DNA of 38,535 bases from an uncultured bacterium (GTDB taxonomy: Bacteria; Cyanobacteriota; Vampirovibrionia; Gastranaerophilales; Gastranaerophilaceae), in the NCBI GenBank assembly GCA_900553845.1, contig USEW01000004.1, positions 1 through 38,535 on the forward strand, read 5' to 3'. The translations under genes were made by a program, and so were the position numbers. Every line of letters begins with the position of its first letter. Position 1 is the first letter of the stretch. The notes beneath the pieces are model-generated. The model was not told the origin of the DNA, made no database searches, and saw nothing but the letters and a program-made list of their open reading frames with translations. Shown piece after piece: positions 34,004 through 38,535 of the stretch.

Positions 34004-34963
34004 ATGTCTGCAAACGGATACAACACGAAGTTGAATAATTGAAAATATTAAAAGCTCAAACCTGTCATCAAGTCCCCAAAGTTTTGGCATGAAAATGAAT
34101 AACCAAAGTGCTGCACAAAAGGATATTTCGTTTGGTGGATCGTTTTGCGATTGGATAAAAGACACTGCTACATTAACATATATTGCCAGATGTAAAAAAA
34201 TGAGAGATGCAGACATTCCTCTTTATAACATTTCACCTTTTGGTATGGCAGATGAGGCAAATGTTAAATATGCAGAAGCAACTTGCTTGGCAGAAGAATT
34301 AAGAAAAGGTGAATGAATATTAAATGCAACTATTGATGCTGTTACTATTCCAGCAGAAAGCTTAGGAGAAGCTGAGAAAGCAGTAAAAGAAATGAAAGGT
34401 CATGGTTTTAAGGGCTTTGTAAAAGGTGTAAGTAAAGTTGTTGGTGCTCCTGTTTCTGCAATAACAACAACTTGTCATGAAGTTTCAAAAGATCTTAAGG
34501 ATAGACCAAGTTCACCACGTGAGAAAAAAGCATGTATAGTTGTTGATACATATACTGCTGGTACAAACAGGTGCGGCATTAGGTGCTGTACCTTTTATTG
34601 GTTCTGGTGTTGATTCTTTAAAGATATCACCTGACCAACGTAAATTGATGGTGAGAGAAATAGCTGATATATATGGGCTTTCTCGTGAAGAAAAATATGA
34701 TTTATTTGAAAGTTTAAACTTGGATGATTACAATCGTTTTGAAGGTCCAATTACCGAAGTGGTTTCTATTTCAGGAAAAAAGGCTGCAGAATATATAGCA
34801 GAAAAACTTAACATCAGAAGTGATTCAAGAAGGTGCCTCGCAAATTGCTTCGGCCATTCCTGGTGCCAAATCTTGTATAAGAGCAGGAGTATATTCTGTG
34901 TCAGCAAAAAAACTTGGTGAAAAAGCATTACAAGAATGCAAACGTCTTGCCAGACGACACTAA
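34004..34963 (+). pseudogene. Decayed gene for a YcjF/DUF697-like protein
   Basis: One coding sequence can be followed through several frames. It reads MSANGYNTKLN, shifts by one base near 34037, continues as KSSNLSSSPQSFGMKM and KDISFGGSF, hits an in-frame TGA at 34314-34316 (Trp or another codon expected), resumes with EAEKAVKEMKGHGFKGFV, shifts near 34565 into GAALGAVPFIGSGVDSL, shifts again near 34813 into SEVIQEGASQIASAIPG, and stops at 34961-34963. Three of the lesions look like one extra A. Repaired, it would encode about 318 residues. The Gly/Ala-rich GAVPFIGSGVD and SAIPGAKSC helices flanking REIADIYGL resemble YcjF/DUF697 membrane-associated domains; that family call is tentative. 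Gene decay is preferred over recoding because UGA is a stop elsewhere. Confidence 0.65.
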
Positions 34964-34974
34964 AAGGAGATAAT

Positions 34975-35486
34975 ATGCAAGCTATAAATCCAAATATGAA
35001 TATTGGTTTTAGACAAAATCAAACAGATAAAAATATAAAGAAAAAAACTTTAGTTATAGAAAACAGCCTTGCATCAAGTACACTTACAACATTGTCTTAT
35101 ATTGCAGGAGTTACAAGTCTGCCAATATTATCAGATGGTGTTGGTAAACTTAAACAAGAGGTGAATAAGCATAAGCTGGACTATTCTTTAATACTATTAA
35201 TGACAATGTTCATGGGAATTGGTAGTTTTAAAGTATAACTATTTCAGATTTCTATGGTAAAACAGATGATAAGAAAGTTAAGAATCACTTGTTGACGAAA
35301 CAAGCCATCTCAACTGCAATTTTAGGACCACTTATAGCTTGCGGGATATCTCAAGCAATAAACAAAAAACCTGACCGTAAAAGTGGCATAATTGCCGCTT
35401 GCCTTTCAGGCGTTGCGCTTGCTGCCACCACGATATCAAATATAGCAACTTGGAAAAAATACAAAAAAGAAAAAACAATAATTTAG
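34975..35486 (+). pseudogene. Frameshifted gene for a small multi-span membrane protein
   Basis: From the ATG at 34975 (AAAGGAG 5 bases before it) the frame reads MQAINPNMNIGFRQNQ, then a hydrophobic region, and stops at 35236-35238. The following frame opens at 35232 and continues smoothly as ITISDFYGKTDDKKVKNHLL to 35486, with two more hydrophobic spans and a Lys-rich end. Restoring one A in the AAA run at 35230-35232 would join both into about 170 residues. It starts 11 bases after the previous pseudogene, so the pair was probably one operon. The family is unknown. A sequencing error in the A-run is possible, but the neighbouring decay makes a real lesion plausible. Confidence 0.6.
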
Positions 35487-35617
35487 GATAAACAGCTTTA
35501 TTTTTGAAGTGGCAGCCCTTGGACCTCTTTGCAAGGAGTCTTAAAGTTTTACAAAAAAGATGATAAATATACTATTTTTTATACAAAAGTCTGTTTTAAT
35601 TTTTTTATATAATATAG

Positions 35618-35623
35618 TATAAT
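35618..35623 (+). promoter_or_regulatory. Candidate -10 box of the OppD-like gene
   Basis: A perfect TATAAT lies 9 bases before the ATG at 35633; another TATAAT lies at 35608-35613. No ribosome-binding site is visible, so the transcript would have no leader or a very short one. Confidence 0.45.
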
Positions 35624-35632
35624 AAAAAGTAT

Positions 35633-36598
35633 ATGCCAATACTTGAAGTTAAAAATTTGAATATGGGCTTTTCTGTAGACGAAAAATTTTATCCTGTTTT
35701 AAAGGATGTAAATTTTAATTTAAAATGCGGAAAAATCCATGCAATAGTTGGTGAATCAGGAAGCGGCAAAACAATAAGTTGTATGTCAATATTAAAACTT
35801 TTACCTTCAAATAGCAAAATAACAAGCGGTGAAATCATTTACCAAAATAAAGATTTATTAAAACTTAATGAAAAAAAGATAAGAAACTATAGAGGTCGTG
35901 AAATAGCACTTATACCGCAGGACCCTATGACGTCGTTAAATCCTCTTTATACAATATTTGACCAACTTTATGAAGTTGTTGATATACATTATAAAATGAA
36001 TAAAATAGAAGCAAAAGAATTTATTATTGACACATTAAAAAAGGTCAATATTTCAAATCCAGAAGAACGTTTGAACAATTATCCGCATCAACTTTCAGGC
36101 GGTATGAAACAAAGGATAATTATTGCTTGTGCTCTTCTTGGTAAAGCTAAAATAATAATAGCCGATGAACCCACAACTGCATTGGATGTTACTATCCAGG
36201 CTCAAATTATGCAGCTTTTATTAAAATTAAAATCTGAAAATAACGTTTCAATTATATTTATAACTCATGATTTAGCTCTTGTTTCTCAATATAGTGATGA
36301 AGTGTCTGTTATGTATAATGGACAAATTGTTGAGAATGCAAATGCTTCTGAAATATTTGTTTCACCAAAACATCCTTATACAAAAGCTTTAATTGAGTCG
36401 ATACCCTCAATTACAAATGACAAAAAAATAGAACCAATTTATGGAAGTGTTCCTTCAATATATGACAAAATAAAAGGATGCCCTTTTCATTTAAGATGTA
36501 AATATTGTTTTAATCCCTGTAAAACAATAAATCCAGGTTTAAAAAAGGTTGATAATCATATAGTAAGATGTCATTTATATTCAAATTTGGATTACTAA
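35633..36598 (+). CDS. OppD/DppD-type ABC transporter ATP-binding protein
   Basis: ATPase subunit of a dipeptide/oligopeptide (or nickel) ABC importer. The 321 residues show Walker A GESGSGKT (40-47), Q-loop IPQDPMTSLNP (Q96), signature LSGGM (154-158), Walker B IIIADEPTTALDV (D178-E179) and the H-loop in ITHDLALV. The C-terminal oligopeptide-transporter extension has its cysteine cluster (GCPFHLRCKYCFNPC). It is complete. OppB, OppC, OppF and a binding protein are not adjacent, so its partners must lie elsewhere. The ATG has no ribosome-binding site but fits the family's start. It converges with the flagellar fliT-like gene. Confidence 0.92.
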   Translation: MPILEVKNLNMGFSVDEKFYPVLKDVNFNLKCGKIHAIVGESGSGKTISCMSILKLLPSNSKITSGEIIYQNKDLLKLNEKKIRNYRGREIALIPQDPMTSLNPLYTIFDQLYEVVDIHYKMNKIEAKEFIIDTLKKVNISNPEERLNNYPHQLSGGMKQRIIIACALLGKAKIIIADEPTTALDVTIQAQIMQLLLKLKSENNVSIIFITHDLALVSQYSDEVSVMYNGQIVENANASEIFVSPKHPYTKALIESIPSITNDKKIEPIYGSVPSIYDKIKGCPFHLRCKYCFNPCKTINPGLKKVDNHIVRCHLYSNLDY

Positions 36599-36606
36599 TT
36601 TTATTT

Positions 36607-36981
36607 TTATTCATCTTTAAAATCTAAAATACTTCCCTTATTTTCATCTTCACTTGAATATGCATCCAAAAGTTTAGCTTTATTCTTTAAATGAGACAAT
36701 TCTTCTTCTACTTTATCTTTTAAAGTTTCGATTCTTTGAATATTTTCTAACTCAAGTTGACGGATAGGTAAAGTTAATTCAACCATTTCAGGACTTTCAA
36801 AAAGTTCTTTTGGCACTTTTTTAACAAGTTCATTAATTTTAGCAATTACATTATCTTTCACTTTTAAAACAGACATTACTTCGTTATAGTCTTCTTTATC
36901 AATAAATTCCTTAACTTTTTGTGATAATTTGAAAAGATTTGTATATGCATCTTTTAATTTAATATAATCTTGATTCCCCAT
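36607..36981 (-). CDS. FliT-like flagellar export chaperone (putative)
   Basis: 124-residue, highly charged, all-helical protein directly after fliS. In many bacteria the gene following fliS is fliT, whose product is a small helical chaperone for the filament cap FliD. Length, helical character and the KAKLLDAYSS segment near the end fit that role, but the family is too diverged for a firm call; an FlgN-like or FliK-unrelated helper is also possible. It begins 14 bases after the fliS stop. Confidence 0.6.
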   Translation of the reverse strand: MGNQDYIKLKDAYTNLFKLSQKVKEFIDKEDYNEVMSVLKVKDNVIAKINELVKKVPKELFESPEMVELTLPIRQLELENIQRIETLKDKVEEELSHLKNKAKLLDAYSSEDENKGSILDFKDE

Positions 36982-36995
36982 TTTATGCCAATTCC

Positions 36996-37412
36996 TTATG
37001 CTTCATAATATTCATTATGAGATTCTTGTCCTGCTGCATCAAGCTTATCTTCTTCTCTTTTTTTAATAATGGCCTGCTTCCAAGTATCACGCAACCCTCT
37101 TAAATGTTCCAATACTTCATCAACTGGCTCAATTTCTTTTTTTATATTAGCCTGTACTAAACGACGGTTAAAATAATTATATAGTGAATATAAATTATTA
37201 GCTAATTCACCGCCTATTTCCATATCCAAAGTATCTCTTAATTCTGATATAATATTTTGTGCTTTTATTAAATTATTATGAGTTAATTCAATATCTTTAT
37301 TTTGAATTCCAATTTTAGCTTGATTCAAAAATTTTATAGCTCCATCATATAACAATATTAGTATTTGTTCAGGTGATGACGTTTCTATTTGATTTTTTAA
37401 GTACGGATTCAT
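36996..37412 (-). CDS. fliS: Flagellin export chaperone FliS
   Basis: Binds flagellin C-termini and prevents premature polymerisation before export. The N-terminus has the family signature: MNPYLKNQIETSSPEQILILL followed by YDGAIKFLNQA, then NNLIKAQNIISELRDTLD and LYSLYNYFNRRLVQANI. Its 138 residues include a short charged C-terminal tail beyond the usual ~125. It lies 5 bases after flaG and before a FliT-like gene, in one operon. Confidence 0.93.
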   Translation of the reverse strand: MNPYLKNQIETSSPEQILILLYDGAIKFLNQAKIGIQNKDIELTHNNLIKAQNIISELRDTLDMEIGGELANNLYSLYNYFNRRLVQANIKKEIEPVDEVLEHLRGLRDTWKQAIIKKREEDKLDAAGQESHNEYYEA

Positions 37413-37417
37413 ATAAT

Positions 37418-37870
37418 TTATACTTTCTTATTAACTAACATACTTGTTGGGATTTTTAATCTTTTAATTATATCGCTTAAATTTTCAATATCTATTGTAG
37501 CAACAATTTTATTATTAATTATATCTACAATTTCAACAGTTTTTCCATCATCATTTAAATGAATTTGTAAATCATCTTTTTCGTATTTACCATATATTTT
37601 ATCAAGTTCAGTATTATAAAATTCACTGCGAGTATTATCAAAACTTTCATCTTGCTTATCATCGGTATATTCGTATGAAATAATAAGCTTTTCTTCATTT
37701 TCGTTTTCCTCAAAAGTTTTTCGTTTTATGGCTTTTTTCTTCTCTGATTCATCAACATTTTTAATCATAAGTTGCTGTTCTTTTAAAGCAATTTGTTTTG
37801 CTTCATCAGTTAATGCACTTGATGATTTATCATTTGTTATATTTAAACTATATCGATTAATACCATCCAT
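37418..37870 (-). CDS. flaG: FlaG family flagellar protein
   Basis: FlaG proteins influence flagellar filament length; their mechanism is poorly known. The C-terminal ~55 residues match the family: LQIHLNDDGKTVEIVDI, then NNKIVATIDIENLSDIIKRL and a hydrophobic end. The N-terminal two thirds are charged and low-complexity, longer than usual. It is followed directly by fliS; in most genomes fliD separates flaG and fliS, but here it is absent. Confidence 0.82.
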   Translation of the reverse strand: MDGINRYSLNITNDKSSSALTDEAKQIALKEQQLMIKNVDESEKKKAIKRKTFEENENEEKLIISYEYTDDKQDESFDNTRSEFYNTELDKIYGKYEKDDLQIHLNDDGKTVEIVDIINNKIVATIDIENLSDIIKRLKIPTSMLVNKKV

Positions 37871-37900
37871 TATAAATACATTATAACTTATTTTTTATAT

Positions 37901-38496
37901 TTAACAACTACATATAAAAATTACTTCTTCGCTTAGTACATTTGCAAGACCTTTATTAATATAATTACACTTTTTCCCGTTTTGCATATATATTGAATTG
38001 AGAATTTTTATATTCCTTATATTGCAAAATTCAAAGAAATCCTCAACAGTAAGCAAATGGATGTTGGGAGTATTATACCATTCATATGGAAGCATTTTAG
38101 ATTTTGGCATTTTACCTTTAAAAAACAAATAAAATCGAACTTTATAATATGCAAAATTAGGAAAACTTATTATAACTTTCTTTGCAACCCGCAACATTTC
38201 TTCAATTACAAAATCAGGCTTTTGAACACTTTGCAATGTTTGATTTAGTATTGCATAATCAAATTGTTTATCGGCAAACATGTTTAAACCTTCATCAAGA
38301 TTGCCCTGAATAACAGATAAACCTTTTTCAAGACTCTTTATGACAGCACTTTGATTAATTTCAACTCCAAGCCCTGTACATTTTTTTTCATCAATCAAAA
38401 GTTTAAGTAACGTCCCCTCACCTGTTCCCAAATCAAGTATTGAACTATTCGGATTAACTATATCTATTATTTTCTTATAATTTAATTATAACGCAT
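37901..38496 (-). CDS. metW: MetW-like methyltransferase, probably frameshifted at the start
   Basis: Class I SAM-dependent methyltransferase fold of the MetW type (MetW partners MetX in homoserine acylation for methionine synthesis). LDLGTGEGTLLKLL is motif I, FDYAILNQTLQ the motif IV region and KVIISFPNFAYYKVR a MetW-typical segment. The longest standard frame begins at a TTG (38431) inside motif I and is too short. A proper start, ATG 38496 with AGGAAAA upstream, reads MRYN then stops. Two tandem AATTA copies (38478-38487) follow; with one copy the frame would run MRYNYKKIID straight into the rest. So the gene is either broken or switchable by this 5-bp repeat. The call is MetW-like; adjacency to metX cannot be checked. 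Confidence 0.75.
38478..38487 (-). repeat. AATTA tandem duplication in the metW start region
   Basis: Two direct copies of the pentamer AATTA follow the third codon of the metW frame that starts at 38496. The extra copy puts the start out of frame with the conserved body. Loss of one copy would restore it. Confidence 0.7.
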
Positions 38497-38535
38497 ACTT
38501 TTCCTATCAAATTATGAATATAATAAAGACTTCTA

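Noticed and set aside
34314..34316. In-frame TGA as a recoded Trp or selenocysteine codon
   Set aside because: UGA ends other genes in the window (for example DUF488), no SECIS-like hairpin was evident, and frame shifts nearby show ordinary gene decay.
35510..35545. CCTTG/CAAGG hairpin after the second pseudogene as a terminator
   Set aside because: The stem is 5 bp with a 10-base loop and no immediate T-tract; too weak to call.

Overview
The window is low-G+C bacterial chromosome (about 30 % G+C by eye, standard code, UGA used as stop). Three things point to a non-photosynthetic relative of cyanobacteria of the Vampirovibrionia/Gastranaerophilales (Melainabacteria) type. The NarL-type regulator and GyrA have cyanobacterial-looking motifs, flagellar genes are present, and a [FeFe]-hydrogenase maturase (HydF) is encoded. 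This placement is an inference from protein character; no search was run.

Layout. 1-5518: a G+C-rich structured patch at the left edge, argB-argD (arginine), then a reverse-strand 996-codon protein with an HExxH zinc-peptidase signature. 5719-10673 (+): DegT/DnrJ-type sugar aminotransferase, patatin-like lipase, PfkB-type sugar kinase and phosphoglycerate kinase. 10785-17914 (-), in transcription order: NarL-type response regulator, histidine kinase, flgB, flgC, a ~420-base G+C-rich hairpin island, fliE, a small exported protein, lepB, aspS. 18243-21495 (+): a DUF488 protein, infC, comM/yifB and a 3-methyladenine glycosylase. 21510-25578 (-): gyrA and an Orn/Lys/Arg-type decarboxylase. 25677-33410 (+): ligA, a small membrane protein, a SIMPL-domain lipoprotein, a HisC-HAD fusion, hisB, a zinc alcohol dehydrogenase and hydF. 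33420-35486: a small repeat protein and two adjacent decayed genes. 35633-38496: an OppD-like ATPase facing a metW-flaG-fliS-fliT-like group.

How the genes fit together. Amino-acid synthesis (argBD; hisB with a HisC-HAD fusion that could supply both the transaminase and the histidinol-phosphate phosphatase), glycolysis (pgk), flagellar rod and filament assembly, and housekeeping genes (gyrA, ligA, aspS, lepB, infC) are interspersed. A cytosolic two-component pair sits directly upstream of the rod genes and may control them.

The most notable observations are: (1) G+C-rich intergenic islands built from mini-hairpins with a GAA triloop (TTC on the other strand), including the d(GCGAAGC) motif, one of them inside the flgC-fliE operon; (2) two genes, infC and hisC-HAD, whose conserved N-termini can only be reached from an AUU start codon; (3) a 9-bp inverted repeat able to mask the ribosome-binding site of the response regulator; (4) a 5-bp tandem duplication just after the metW start that throws the gene out of frame; (5) a large unrecognised HExxH protein; (6) several genes with a -10 box so close to the ATG that their mRNAs are probably leaderless. 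No tRNA, rRNA, CRISPR array, transposase or prophage gene was recognised.
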